Assembly: GCF_028021195.1 (NCBI RefSeq)
Contig: NZ_CP115668.1
Coordinates: 124,001 to 188,000 of the forward strand
Origin: Cutibacterium equinum
GTDB lineage: Bacteria; Actinomycetota; Actinomycetes; Propionibacteriales; Propionibacteriaceae
Length of the DNA: 64,000 nt
Direction of reading: 5' to 3'
Part shown: positions 42,448-52,038 of the stretch, in pieces
Layout of the letters: each line of letters starts with the position of its first letter
Numbering within the stretch: position 1 is the first letter of the stretch
Made by a program: the position numbers and the translations under genes
Notes under the pieces: generated by a model
What the model saw: the letters and a program-made list of their open reading frames with translations, nothing else
Databases searched by the model: none
Told to the model about the DNA's origin: nothing

Positions 42448-43518
42448 TCAGCGGCGGCTGCGCTGTACGTTGAACATGAGGTCGAGCCATGCGTGGCCGA
42501 TCTTCGAACTGTCATGGTCGGAGACGACCTGGGCCACAGACTCGCGTTGGATGCGACGTAGCGGGGCATCGGCCATGCCCTGGCTCAGAGCGCTGGCCAG
42601 TTCGTCCGTGGTCGTGGCCGGATATCCGCAGCGAGCCAGGATGTCAGCTGCTGCAGGGGTGTCGGCGTAGGCGACGGCGGGCAGGCCAGCTCCGGCGGCG
42701 TCGAGGATCCGGGAGGCCAGGTCCTCCTCGCGGGTCAGCACGAGGGCCAACTCGCTCTGGTTCATGATGATGTTCTCGGATCCAGCCGGGTGGATCCCGA
42801 CGTCACGACGGGCTGCCACCACACCGTGAGCGCGGGTCTCGTCGTCCAGGCACACCTCCAGGGACCAGCCCGGGACAACCTGGCAGGCCCGGTCAAAGGT
42901 GGTCAGAGCATCCGACAGCTCCTCGTCGGTGCACGGGCCGAGCAGGACGACTCGCTTCGGGCGCTCGCCAGGGGCAGGGCTGCCACCTGCGGCTGGCACG
43001 CCAATGGAGTGGACCGGCACGCTGAGGCCCTCCCAGCGAGCAGTCGGGGGATTCGGGGTGACGACGAGGTCGACGAGCGGGGGCAGTTCGTCGAGGGCCG
43101 TGTCTGGGTCAGTGGCCAGCAACACGACGACCGGGCGGTCAGTCCGGCCGGCGTCCTGGAGATCAGCGAACTCATCGAGACGTCTGGGATCAGTCACGAT
43201 GATGGCGGACTGGTGGTCGAGGCTGTCCTTGAGGTCCTGGCGAGCCTTCTCGTGACGGCGATGCGACCAGTTCTTGAAGACCTTGCGAGCCGGGGCTGGG
43301 AGCGCCGAAGTGGCCGTGATGTCCTGTGATCCGTCGACCGGAAGCTGGGACACCTCGATTCCACGGCGGGAGAACTCGTCGGCCAGATCGGTGACGAGAC
43401 GATTGGGACGGTCGTTTCCGGAGGCGGTCACCATGACGATGCGGCGGAATCCGCGGGTGACGTGGGTTGCGCGTTTGATGGTCTGGCTGAGGCCGAGATC
43501 GAGGTGCATGGTATTCAT
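42448..43518 (-). CDS. Glycosyltransferase-like protein of unknown specificity
   Basis: 356 residues. I do not recognise the family with certainty. Two alpha/beta halves are suggested: VVMV-type strand with RIVMVTASGNDRPNRLVTDL near residue 26, and ERPKRVVLLGPCTDEELSDAL near 190. The last part contains LASRILDAAGAGLPAVAYAD and CGYPATTTDELASAL, which resembles the donor-site half of GT-B glycosyltransferases. There are no membrane spans. It overlaps the tyrosine phosphatase gene by 4 nt (ATGA) and is the last gene of the rhamnose/HprK/PqqD operon. ATG 43518 is used; the methionine three codons later is equally possible. Confidence 0.6.
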   Translation of the reverse strand: MNTMHLDLGLSQTIKRATHVTRGFRRIVMVTASGNDRPNRLVTDLADEFSRRGIEVSQLPVDGSQDITATSALPAPARKVFKNWSHRRHEKARQDLKDSLDHQSAIIVTDPRRLDEFADLQDAGRTDRPVVVLLATDPDTALDELPPLVDLVVTPNPPTARWEGLSVPVHSIGVPAAGGSPAPGERPKRVVLLGPCTDEELSDALTTFDRACQVVPGWSLEVCLDDETRAHGVVAARRDVGIHPAGSENIIMNQSELALVLTREEDLASRILDAAGAGLPAVAYADTPAAADILARCGYPATTTDELASALSQGMADAPLRRIQRESVAQVVSDHDSSKIGHAWLDLMFNVQRSRR

Positions 43519-44093
43519 TCTGCCGCGCGACGGGGCTTCACGGGGGTCAGCATGTGTTCCAGATCCTCGAGAAGTCCGTCCAACTCGTCGGCGCAGGCGC
43601 GGACGACCTCGGCGCTCTGACGGTAAGGGTCCTCGATGTCGTGGGTGGTACCAACGGCAGAACGGTGCTGAAATGCCTTGTCAACGACCTGTCGAGGGCC
43701 CATTGTGGGATCGTCCCAGGTGAGTCCACTGGCGATGGCGACGAATTGCGGCAGGGTGAAGGTCCGTTTCATCACCTGTGGCCACCATCCCACGATGGCG
43801 TCACGCTGGTCAGCCGTCATGGTGAGGATGAGATCGGCGCTCTGGACGGCGTCGATCGTCGTCTGAGTCGAGGAGGTGGCGGGCACCTCAGATTGGCGGT
43901 GCTTGAGCTCACGACGCATCCGCCCCCACATCGGCACGCCTTCCTCGGCCTGGATGCCGGAACTGGAGACCTCAAAGCGGGAGGGATTGAACAAGTGAGC
44001 TGCCCGGGCCTGGCAGTACGCCGAGCGGCAGATGTTGGCGGTGCACACGAAATGGATCCGCAACGGGCCCGCCGAATATGCGTGTTCGGTCAT
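43515..44093 (-). CDS. Low-molecular-weight protein-tyrosine phosphatase family
   Basis: 192 residues from ATG 44093, which has AAAGGG at a good distance; GTG 44102 overlapping the previous stop is the alternative. The active-site loop C17-TANIC-R23-S is intact (CX5R), and the general-acid region appears as HDIEDPYRQ near residue 150. The protein is longer than the usual 140-160 because of inserts in the middle. Such phosphatases dephosphorylate BY-kinases of capsule loci; a BY-kinase is encoded at 52-53.6 kb. Here it lies inside an operon with two PqqD-like proteins and an HprK-like protein, so its substrate could also be one of those. Confidence 0.85.
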   Translation of the reverse strand: MTEHAYSAGPLRIHFVCTANICRSAYCQARAAHLFNPSRFEVSSSGIQAEEGVPMWGRMRRELKHRQSEVPATSSTQTTIDAVQSADLILTMTADQRDAIVGWWPQVMKRTFTLPQFVAIASGLTWDDPTMGPRQVVDKAFQHRSAVGTTHDIEDPYRQSAEVVRACADELDGLLEDLEHMLTPVKPRRAAE

Positions 44094-44098
44094 GATCG

Positions 44099-44368
44099 TC
44101 ACCCTTTCGCGATCACGATACCGAGGAACTCCAGGTGACGCAGGTAACTCATGACGTCCTCACAGATGTGGTCGGCGGACACCTGAGCCGCGGAGGCGAC
44201 ATCGACGACGATCTGGTCGGTCGTCGCTCCCGGGTGCTCAACGAGGGCATCCCAGATGATTCGGCCGCTGCCGTCGAGGCGATAGACCTGGGTGTCGGGG
44301 ACCGTTGCGACAGCCACGGCATCCTCATCGTACGTCCACGCCACGTGGGGGCTGATGCTCCAGTTCAT
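44099..44368 (-). CDS. PqqD-like peptide chaperone, copy 2
   Basis: 89 residues with the PqqD winged-helix pattern: beta strands around VAVATVPDTQVYRLDGSGRI, the conserved IWDALVEHPGATTDQIVVDVA and a C-terminal helix FLGIVI. PqqD domains bind the leader peptides of ribosomally made, modified peptides, and related copies accompany HprK-like kinases in polysaccharide loci. The gene overlaps the nucleotidyltransferase stop (ATGA). It shares the fold pattern but little sequence with the other PqqD-like gene at 45331, so it is not a recent duplicate. Confidence 0.78.
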   Translation of the reverse strand: MNWSISPHVAWTYDEDAVAVATVPDTQVYRLDGSGRIIWDALVEHPGATTDQIVVDVASAAQVSADHICEDVMSYLRHLEFLGIVIAKG

Positions 44369-45321
44369 CGGTGTCCTTTTCGACGCCGAGAGCGTAACTG
44401 CGTCCGGGCCTGTTCCCGGGCTACCTGGTAGACCTCCTGGGAAGCCTTGAGGGTGCGGTTCCAGTAGCCGCGGGCGACGTCAACCCGGCTGAGGTCATGT
44501 CCCAGATCCATGCGCAGGTGTGGGCGGTTGAGGGCAAGGGCATTCAGAGCCACCTTGACGGCGTCCTTGCGGGTGGGAGCGGCCCGGACCCGAGCGCGCC
44601 ACTCGTGCAGACGGCTGGGGTCACCGGTCGAGAAGTGCCGCCACAGGTCATAGGTGCGGTGTCCGCGGAATTGGTCCAGCTCACCGATGGCGGCGGCCAA
44701 CGCAACCTGGGCATCGAGATCGCGGGCCAGGGCACGCACCGCGCGGCGCTCCTGGTTGTCAGCATTGTCCCAGCAGCGCACCTTGTCGGGGTGGTTCGTG
44801 GTGCCACTGCGGGCTGCGTGCAGCAGGAGGATGAGCCGTTGGTCGGTCACGCTGGGGGTGTGGATGAGGGTGTGTGCGATATCGATCCGTTGACGACGGG
44901 TCCACAAAGCTTGGAAGGCTTGCGAGGGTGCGATGTCAATGCCAGGGAATTGACGGTGGACGTCGACGTAGCCGAGCAGGTCGTGCCAGTAATTGGCGGC
45001 ATGGCCGAAGGCGGAGCCGTCATTGAAGCTAGCCACCTTGCGCCACCCGTGCTTGGCCAGTATGGACTCGAACTGAGTGAGGTGATCGGGGCGCACGAGG
45101 ACGTCTGCGTCGGTGGATCCGCGCGGGATGACGGTCCGTTTGCCGTCGACGATGCGATGCTCCAAGAGCTCGGGGGACACGGCGGGACCCTTGACGTGCA
45201 GCAGGTCGGCCCCGCACATGTCCGCAAGCCGTTGCAGGACACCGTGGGTCACCTCGACCCTGCTCGCAGTGCCGATCAGCGTCTCCCCGGTCACGTCCCT
45301 CACGAGCCCGGATGATACCAA
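44365..45321 (-). CDS. Nucleotidyltransferase family protein (NTP_transf_5 type)
   Basis: 318 residues. The family signature is present: HVKGPA near 43-47 followed by RGSTDADVLV with candidate metal-binding Asp71 and Asp73. The rest is helical and basic, with a late RRKG-rich tail. NTP_transf_5 proteins are found beside lasso-peptide, PqqD and HprK-like genes; reactions are mostly untested. The start is uncertain: TTG 45321 lies 9 bp after the previous stop, and GTG 45303 is an alternative. Neither has a strong binding site, so translation probably depends on coupling. Confidence 0.75.
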   Translation of the reverse strand: MVSSGLVRDVTGETLIGTASRVEVTHGVLQRLADMCGADLLHVKGPAVSPELLEHRIVDGKRTVIPRGSTDADVLVRPDHLTQFESILAKHGWRKVASFNDGSAFGHAANYWHDLLGYVDVHRQFPGIDIAPSQAFQALWTRRQRIDIAHTLIHTPSVTDQRLILLLHAARSGTTNHPDKVRCWDNADNQERRAVRALARDLDAQVALAAAIGELDQFRGHRTYDLWRHFSTGDPSRLHEWRARVRAAPTRKDAVKVALNALALNRPHLRMDLGHDLSRVDVARGYWNRTLKASQEVYQVAREQARTQLRSRRRKGHR

Positions 45322-45330
45322 TTCGAGCCG

Positions 45331-45588
45331 TCACGACACCGTCACGACGTGGTGACGGGACAAATCCTCCACGAAGGTGGTGAGGATTTCAGACATGGCG
45401 CCCTGCGGAGGGGGACCGATGAGGGCCTCGAGTTGGCGGCCCAGTTCCTCCAGTTCCAGCGGAGTCTCGAGAAGATTCCAAATGGTCACAGCCAATGGGC
45501 TCAAGCGGATGACGGAGTCCTCGACGATGGCGAGAGCCTCATCCTCGTCGAACCAGATGTCAGTGACGTCGGCGCGACAGATCAGCAT
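45331..45588 (-). CDS. PqqD-like peptide chaperone, copy 1
   Basis: 85 residues from ATG 45588, behind GGGAG. It has the PqqD pattern: ALAIVEDSVIRLSPLAVTIWNLLE, then the helix ELEELGRQLEALIG and a C-terminal helix-strand with VEDLSRHHVVTV. The start lies 7 nt inside the end of the HprK-like gene. This tight overlap with a kinase-like gene is the arrangement described for HPr-rel-A systems (TIGRFAM naming). No precursor-peptide gene is visible close by. Confidence 0.78.
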   Translation of the reverse strand: MLICRADVTDIWFDEDEALAIVEDSVIRLSPLAVTIWNLLETPLELEELGRQLEALIGPPPQGAMSEILTTFVEDLSRHHVVTVS

Positions 45589-46298
45589 GGCGCTCCCAGC
45601 GCATCGTCGATGAAGGGTTCGAGGGTCTGGCACTCAGCGTATCGGGCTGTCCAGACCTGGCCGACGTGATCGATGAGATCGGCCAGCGTATGTAGTGGCT
45701 TGGGGAGTTTGTGGACAGACGACGACTGTTCGGCCATCGTCACCATGGCGTCAAGACGCCGTTCGGGGGTGATGAGGGTCTCGTGGGAGTCGTCTCGGGC
45801 CAGTAGCACGAGGTGGCTGACGTGGGGTTCGGGATGGCAGGGCTGCAGCCCCAGGTCGTCGGGGCTCAGTTCTGCCTTTTCCCCGACCAGATCGGGACGA
45901 CGGGTGGACAGCGGCTTGGGGTACGGGAAGATCCGCCACGTACCCGGTTCGATGGCCACCGTCTCGTCAGTGATGTAGCCGTAGCGGCGCCCCAGGTGGG
46001 TGGCGAGGGTGGTTTTCCCAGTCCTGCCAGGGGCGATGAAGACCACCGAGTCCCCGGTGACGGGGTGGCACACCGCCCCTGCATGGAACATGAGGAGGCT
46101 GCCGATCTGACGGGAGATGAGTTTTCGGGTGATCTCCTGGGTCAGGGACGATGCCGTCATCGGTCCGGGGGTGAGCACAGTGGGCTGGGGGTCGGGGTCC
46201 GAGAGGCACCGGGCCCACGCATGGCGCAGCACCTGCTCGTCCAGTCCTGTCTCGGAGACGTCGACCTGCACCGTGGTGCCGAGGGCGGCGAGATCCAT
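45582..46298 (-). CDS. HPr kinase-like P-loop protein
   Basis: 238 residues. A Walker A motif, GRTGKTT, lies at residues 91-97 after FHAGAVCHPVTGDSVVFIAP, the layout of HPr-kinase-related proteins. DETVAIEPGTWRIFPYPKPL follows. The protein lacks the full HprK N-terminal domain, and no HPr or PTS gene is near. HprK-like proteins of this kind appear with PqqD-like and nucleotidyltransferase genes in lasso-peptide and exopolysaccharide loci, where some phosphorylate peptides. The start ATG 46298 overlaps the rmlC-rmlD stop (TGATG); GTG 46301 is an alternative. Substrate unknown. Confidence 0.75.
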   Translation of the reverse strand: MDLAALGTTVQVDVSETGLDEQVLRHAWARCLSDPDPQPTVLTPGPMTASSLTQEITRKLISRQIGSLLMFHAGAVCHPVTGDSVVFIAPGRTGKTTLATHLGRRYGYITDETVAIEPGTWRIFPYPKPLSTRRPDLVGEKAELSPDDLGLQPCHPEPHVSHLVLLARDDSHETLITPERRLDAMVTMAEQSSSVHKLPKPLHTLADLIDHVGQVWTARYAECQTLEPFIDDALGAPC

Positions 46299-47685
46299 CA
46301 CTTGGCCACGCCCAGGTGTTCGCGTAGCCGGTCAGCGGCCGTGGCCGGGACGAATCCAGTGGCCTCGATGCGCGACAGGTCGAGGGTGGAATGGGTGGGA
46401 CGGGGGGCCAGATTCTTGCCCTTGCCCCATTCGGCGGCGCTCGTCGGGGTGACGGTGCCTTCGGCTCCCAACAGGGTGAAGATGTCGTTGGCGATGTCGA
46501 ACCAGGTCTGCGTCGGTCCCTCGTTGGAGACGTTGTAGGTGCCGTAAGGGGAGTTTGTGTCGACGAGGTGGACGATGGCGGCGGCCAGGTCACCAGTGAA
46601 GGTGAGGCGGCCGTGCTGGTCGCAGACGACCTGCGGGCTGATGCCGCGGCGGGCCAGATTCGCCATGGTGTCGACGAAGTTGCCTCCCTCGCCGACGACC
46701 CAGCTGGTGCGCAGCAGGTAGTGACGCGGATAGGCGGCGACGATCTCGTCGGCAGCGGCCTTGGTGATGCCGTAGATGCCCAGTGGGCTGAAGGATTCGT
46801 CCTCGGTGTGCAGCGGATTGGTGCCGTCGAAGACGTAGTCACTGGAGACGTGGACCAGGACGGCTCGCTGCGATGCCGCGATGCGGGCCAGGTGCGCGAC
46901 CCCGGAAACGTTGGCCGCCCAGACGGTGGTCCGGTTGGCTGGGTCCTCGGCGGCGTCGACGGCGGTGTAGGCGGCGGCGTTGATGATGGTGCCGACCCCA
47001 TTCCAGTCGAAGGCGTCCAGGCTGGCCGGAATGGACAGGTCGAGAGTTTCGCGGGTGGTGAACTCGGCGTCAGGTAGGAGCTGACGCAGGGCCTTGCCGA
47101 GCTGGCCGTTGGAGCCCAGCACGACGGTGCGTGGTTTGCGGAACGGGGTGACCTCGCTCAACGGCGGATGGTGACGGTCAGCCTCGGACAGCTCGGCCTG
47201 CTCCAGGCTGATCGGCCACTCGATGCCCAAGGCCGGATCGGCGAGATTGACGAAGGTGTAGGACTTCTTGGCCTCGGCCGACCAGTGGTCATTGACGAGG
47301 TAGGTGTACGTCGTGTCGTCCTCGAGGGCCTGGTAGCCGTTGGCAACACCCTGGGGGACGAAGACGGCGGTCTCGGGGCCCATCTCGACGGTGACGACGG
47401 CGCCGAAGGAGTCGCCGTCACGCAGATCGACCCAGGCGCCCAGGATGCGCCCGTTGGCCACCGAGACGAGCTTGTCCCAGGGCTCGGCGTGCATGCCGCG
47501 GGTGACCCCGGCCTGGGAGTTGTGGGACATGTTGTTCTGGACCGGCCCGAAGTCGGGCAGCCCGAGGGAGGTCATCTTCTCGCGCTGCCAGTTCTCCTTG
47601 AACCAGCCGCGGTTGTCGCCGTGCAGGGGCAAATGCAGGACGAGGAGGCCGGGAATGTCAGTGGTGTCGATGCTCAGGTCGCCCA

Positions 47686-47686
<1 letters not shown>
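46298..47686 (-). CDS. rmlCD: RmlC-RmlD fusion: dTDP-rhamnose epimerase and reductase
   Basis: 462 residues. Residues about 1-185 form an RmlC cupin (dTDP-4-keto-6-deoxyglucose 3,5-epimerase): DNRGWFKENWQ, NNMSHNSQAGVTRGMH and AVFVPQGVANGYQALED. Residues about 190-462 form RmlD (dTDP-4-keto-rhamnose reductase): VVLGSNGQLGKALRQLLP, NAAAYTAVDAAE, SSDYVFDG and YGITKAAAD. The two final steps of dTDP-L-rhamnose synthesis are thus on one chain, as in other actinobacteria. ATG 47686 overlaps the rmlB stop (TGATG). Confidence 0.93.
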
Positions 47687-48860
<1,174 letters not shown>

Positions 48861-51041
48861 ATGACTGATGTCACCGTGATCATCCCCGTTTCGCAGGACT
48901 GGGGTTGCCTTCCCCGTCAGCTACAGGCGTTGGCCAATCAGAATGACGCACCGAAGTTCGAGATTCTGGTGGCAGACGCGGGGTGTCCACGCGGTGTCGC
49001 TGAGCTTGTCGAACGTTGGCGGTGGCGGCTGGATGTTCGGCGGGTTGATGCCACAGCCCGTCCGGGTGACGGTTATGCCCGCAATGTGGCTATTTCACAT
49101 GCGCGGTCTGACCTGTTGATGTTCACGGGTACCGACGTGATCGTGTCGTCTGACTGGGTGCGATCTGGTTGGGAAGTGGGACGCGATGCCCCCGTGTTCA
49201 CCGGAGTCCACCCGGGCGGGGATGGCTTGGTCTCGCTCGACGTTGACGGATGCAACTTCGGAGTACGTCGTTCGACACTCATTGATGCGAGGGGGTTCGA
49301 TGCAAGCTTGTCCGGGACGGCTGCTGACGCAGACCTCGCTCGCCGCCTGACCGAAGCCGGTCAGTGCGTGAAGCTGGTGGCGGATCTGCGGGTGAATCAC
49401 GACTTCCGGTCGCAACAGGGTTCGACGGGGCTCACCCCTCGCATCCGCGCAACCTTGTTCGACCGTGCTCGTCGCCCCGCCCCGGACCTCGGAGCTGGGT
49501 TGGATTCAGCAACGACTGACGTGCCGAGTGTGTCGGTCGTCATTCCGCATTACGGCGAGGTCGGGCCGACGATGTCGGTAGTTCGGGACCTTATGGCACA
49601 GGAGGGAGCGACCTCCTTCGAGATCATCGTCAGTGACGACTGCTCACCGGAACCCTTTCCCGATGGAGACGGCTGGACGGTGGTTCGCAGTGCCGTAAAC
49701 GGTGGATACGGTGCGGCCTGCAACCGGGGGGCGAAACAGGCAACTGGAGAGTATGTGCTGTTCCTCAACAGTGATGCATCGCTCCAACCAGACTTCCTTC
49801 GACGTTTTCTGGACGCCGCCCGCCCTTGGGGCCGTGCCGTCACGGCACCGGCCGTCCGCCAGCAAGGAGAGGTCAGGGCCAGATTGGGGCGCTGGGGGCG
49901 GCCGCACCATTACATCTTCAACTGGGCGACTCCGGGAGCCCGTTTTCACGGACAGGAGTGGTTCGACTGGCTCCAAGGTCAGGATGTCTTTGCAGCCCAT
50001 CGTCTCGCCGAGGAGGGGCGAGGGGTCGTCGTTGACTGGGTGAGCGGGGTCGCCCACATGATGCCCTTACAGGACTTCTGGGCTGTCGGAGGATTTGACG
50101 AGGACTTCTTCATGTACTGCGAGGAGATGGATCTTCATCGCCGGCTGAGGGAGGAACGCGGGCTCAACTCGGTGTACCTGCCCCAGGCGGAGGTCGGCCA
50201 CGTTGGTGGTGGATCGTCCTCGCCGGACCGTGTGAGGTCCTGGAATGTCGATGGCGAATTCCGATTCTTCGAGAAATGGGGTGGTGCACAGTGCTTCATG
50301 GTGGGAATGATTGCGACATCCGTACTCAACTTCGGGTGGAATTGTGCGAGAAAAGTCCGTGGCATCGACGTCAACTCTGGGCGGATCTTCGTCAATGAAT
50401 GTCGTGTGATCAGGCATGGGTGGCAGCACCGCAAGGACAGTGGTCCGCAGCGGCGTCCAATCAGGAAAGTCGCGGATGTGAGCGTCATAATTCCCGCCGC
50501 TCGGCCAGTTCTGGTGGTTGAGCCGTGGGCCGGACGCAGTCGTGCCGGGGCGCAGGGGCTGTTGGACTGCACCGGTTCTGATGTGGTGACCGCCACGGCC
50601 GATGAAGGTGGCCGTCCGTCGATCAATGACCTGATTAGTCGTGTCGAGAATTGGCTGGACCTCCATGAGGACGGAATAGTTGCCGTCCCGGCGGGGGCAG
50701 GGGCGACGTCTGGAAGAAGCGCTGTGATGGGTGGATTCCGAAGGTCGAGCTCGGCGGCGAGGCGGACACAAAGCCCTGTGAGCGTGCTGGTTCGTGACCG
50801 CGTTCTCGAATTCCTGGCACGCAGATCTCTTGCACACGGTGGCTCGGACATGGTTGTTCTGTACGAGGAGAAACCGGAATTGGAGACTGGTCATCCGGCG
50901 TGGGGATCGGTCGTCGCCGCCGCGAGATGCCGCGACGAGCGCCTTGTGGTCCGGTACAGCATTGGTGATGACGGTGCCGGGGAATGTGGCGAGCGGGAGT
51001 TCTATTGGGTGGTCATGCGAGGAAATGATGCCGTAGGCTGA
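48861..51041 (+). CDS. Tandem GT2 glycosyltransferase, rhamnosyltransferase-like
   Basis: 726 residues with two GT-A domains and a third degenerate one. Domain 1 starts [18 protein letters not shown] at residue 4 and has [13 protein letters not shown]. Domain 2 starts near 221 with [18 protein letters not shown] and has [34 protein letters not shown] and EVGHVGG, like rhamnosyltransferases. Near 537 [20 protein letters not shown] restarts the GT2 pattern but soon loses it. It is the first gene of the polysaccharide locus, 4 bp ahead of rmlA, so use of dTDP-rhamnose is likely. Binding site before ATG 48861 is weak. Confidence 0.82.
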   Translation: MTDVTVIIPVSQDWGCLPRQLQALANQNDAPKFEILVADAGCPRGVAELVERWRWRLDVRRVDATARPGDGYARNVAISHARSDLLMFTGTDVIVSSDWVRSGWEVGRDAPVFTGVHPGGDGLVSLDVDGCNFGVRRSTLIDARGFDASLSGTAADADLARRLTEAGQCVKLVADLRVNHDFRSQQGSTGLTPRIRATLFDRARRPAPDLGAGLDSATTDVPSVSVVIPHYGEVGPTMSVVRDLMAQEGATSFEIIVSDDCSPEPFPDGDGWTVVRSAVNGGYGAACNRGAKQATGEYVLFLNSDASLQPDFLRRFLDAARPWGRAVTAPAVRQQGEVRARLGRWGRPHHYIFNWATPGARFHGQEWFDWLQGQDVFAAHRLAEEGRGVVVDWVSGVAHMMPLQDFWAVGGFDEDFFMYCEEMDLHRRLREERGLNSVYLPQAEVGHVGGGSSSPDRVRSWNVDGEFRFFEKWGGAQCFMVGMIATSVLNFGWNCARKVRGIDVNSGRIFVNECRVIRHGWQHRKDSGPQRRPIRKVADVSVIIPAARPVLVVEPWAGRSRAGAQGLLDCTGSDVVTATADEGGRPSINDLISRVENWLDLHEDGIVAVPAGAGATSGRSAVMGGFRRSSSAARRTQSPVSVLVRDRVLEFLARRSLAHGGSDMVVLYEEKPELETGHPAWGSVVAAARCRDERLVVRYSIGDDGAGECGEREFYWVVMRGNDAVG

Positions 51042-51045
51042 ACCC

Positions 51046-51915
51046 ATGCGTGGAATCATTCTGGCCGGAGGTGCTGGGTCGCGGCTGCACCCCATCACTT
51101 TGGGGACGAGTAAACAGCTCATGCCCGTCTACGACAAGCCGATGATCTACTACCCGCTGACCACCCTCATCTTCGCGGGTATCCGGGATGTCCTCGTGAT
51201 CACCACGCCGCACGAGGCGCAGGCCTTCCACCACTTGCTCGGTGACGGTTCCCAATTTGGTATCTCGATCGAGTTTGCCGTGCAGCCAGAACCCAAGGGT
51301 CTGGCGCAGGCTTTCACCATTGGGGCCGATTTCGTTGGGAATGACTCCTCCTGCCTGGTCCTGGGTGACAACATCTTCTCTGGTCCAGGATTGGGGACGC
51401 GGTTGCTCGCCAAGGCGCAGTCGGTGGACGGTGCTCTCATCTTCGGCTATCAGGTCGCGGACCCACGCGCTTACGGCGTCGTCGAGGTTGACGATGACGG
51501 TCTCGCTGTGTCCATCGAGGAGAAGCCGGAGCACCCCAAATCCCACTGGGCGGTTCCCGGTCTTTACTTCTACGACAACGACGTCGTCGCGATTGCACGA
51601 GATCTCAAGCCCTCGGCGCGTGGTGAAGTGGAGATCACCGACGTCAATCGCACCTACATGGAACAGCGCCGTCTGCATGTGGAGCTTCTCCCAAGGGGTA
51701 CCGCGTGGTTGGATACCGGGACGTTCGACTCCCTCAACGACGCAGGAAACTTCGTGCGCGCGATCCAGGCCAGGCAGGGACTCCAGGTGGGGTGTCCGGA
51801 GGAGGCTGCGTGGCGGCGCGGATTCCTCTCAGATGAGGACCTTCTTGCTCGGGCTGCGAAGTTCGAGAAGTCCGGCTATGGGGCGTATCTGCGTGGCTTG
51901 GTGACACCCCCCTGA
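51046..51915 (+). CDS. rmlA: Glucose-1-phosphate thymidylyltransferase
   Basis: 289 residues. The nucleotidyltransferase start [20 protein letters not shown], the pyrophosphorylase lysine region [29 protein letters not shown] and [12 protein letters not shown] are all present. It makes dTDP-glucose, the first step of the rhamnose pathway completed by rmlB and rmlCD on the other strand. It lies 4 bp after the GT2 gene. Confidence 0.96.
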   Translation: MRGIILAGGAGSRLHPITLGTSKQLMPVYDKPMIYYPLTTLIFAGIRDVLVITTPHEAQAFHHLLGDGSQFGISIEFAVQPEPKGLAQAFTIGADFVGNDSSCLVLGDNIFSGPGLGTRLLAKAQSVDGALIFGYQVADPRAYGVVEVDDDGLAVSIEEKPEHPKSHWAVPGLYFYDNDVVAIARDLKPSARGEVEITDVNRTYMEQRRLHVELLPRGTAWLDTGTFDSLNDAGNFVRAIQARQGLQVGCPEEAAWRRGFLSDEDLLARAAKFEKSGYGAYLRGLVTPP

Positions 51916-51970
51916 GCTTGTTGCCTACTCAGCAACTCCCCCTGATGAATGGTGTCCTGTAACATGGCCC

Positions 51971-52006
51971 CTGCCTGTGGGCTGACTATGCCCTTTCCAC
52001 AGGTAG
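51971..52006 (+). promoter_or_regulatory. Hairpin in the leader of the BY-kinase gene
   Basis: CTGCCTGTGG (51971-51980) pairs with CCACAGGTAG (51997-52006) with one mismatch; GGGC and GCCC inside the loop can pair as well. It lies between rmlA and the Wzz/BY-kinase gene and could be a terminator-attenuator or an mRNA-stability element. Confidence 0.5.
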
Positions 52007-52038
52007 GGTCAGCGAACTACCAGAGGAGTCCATAACCC

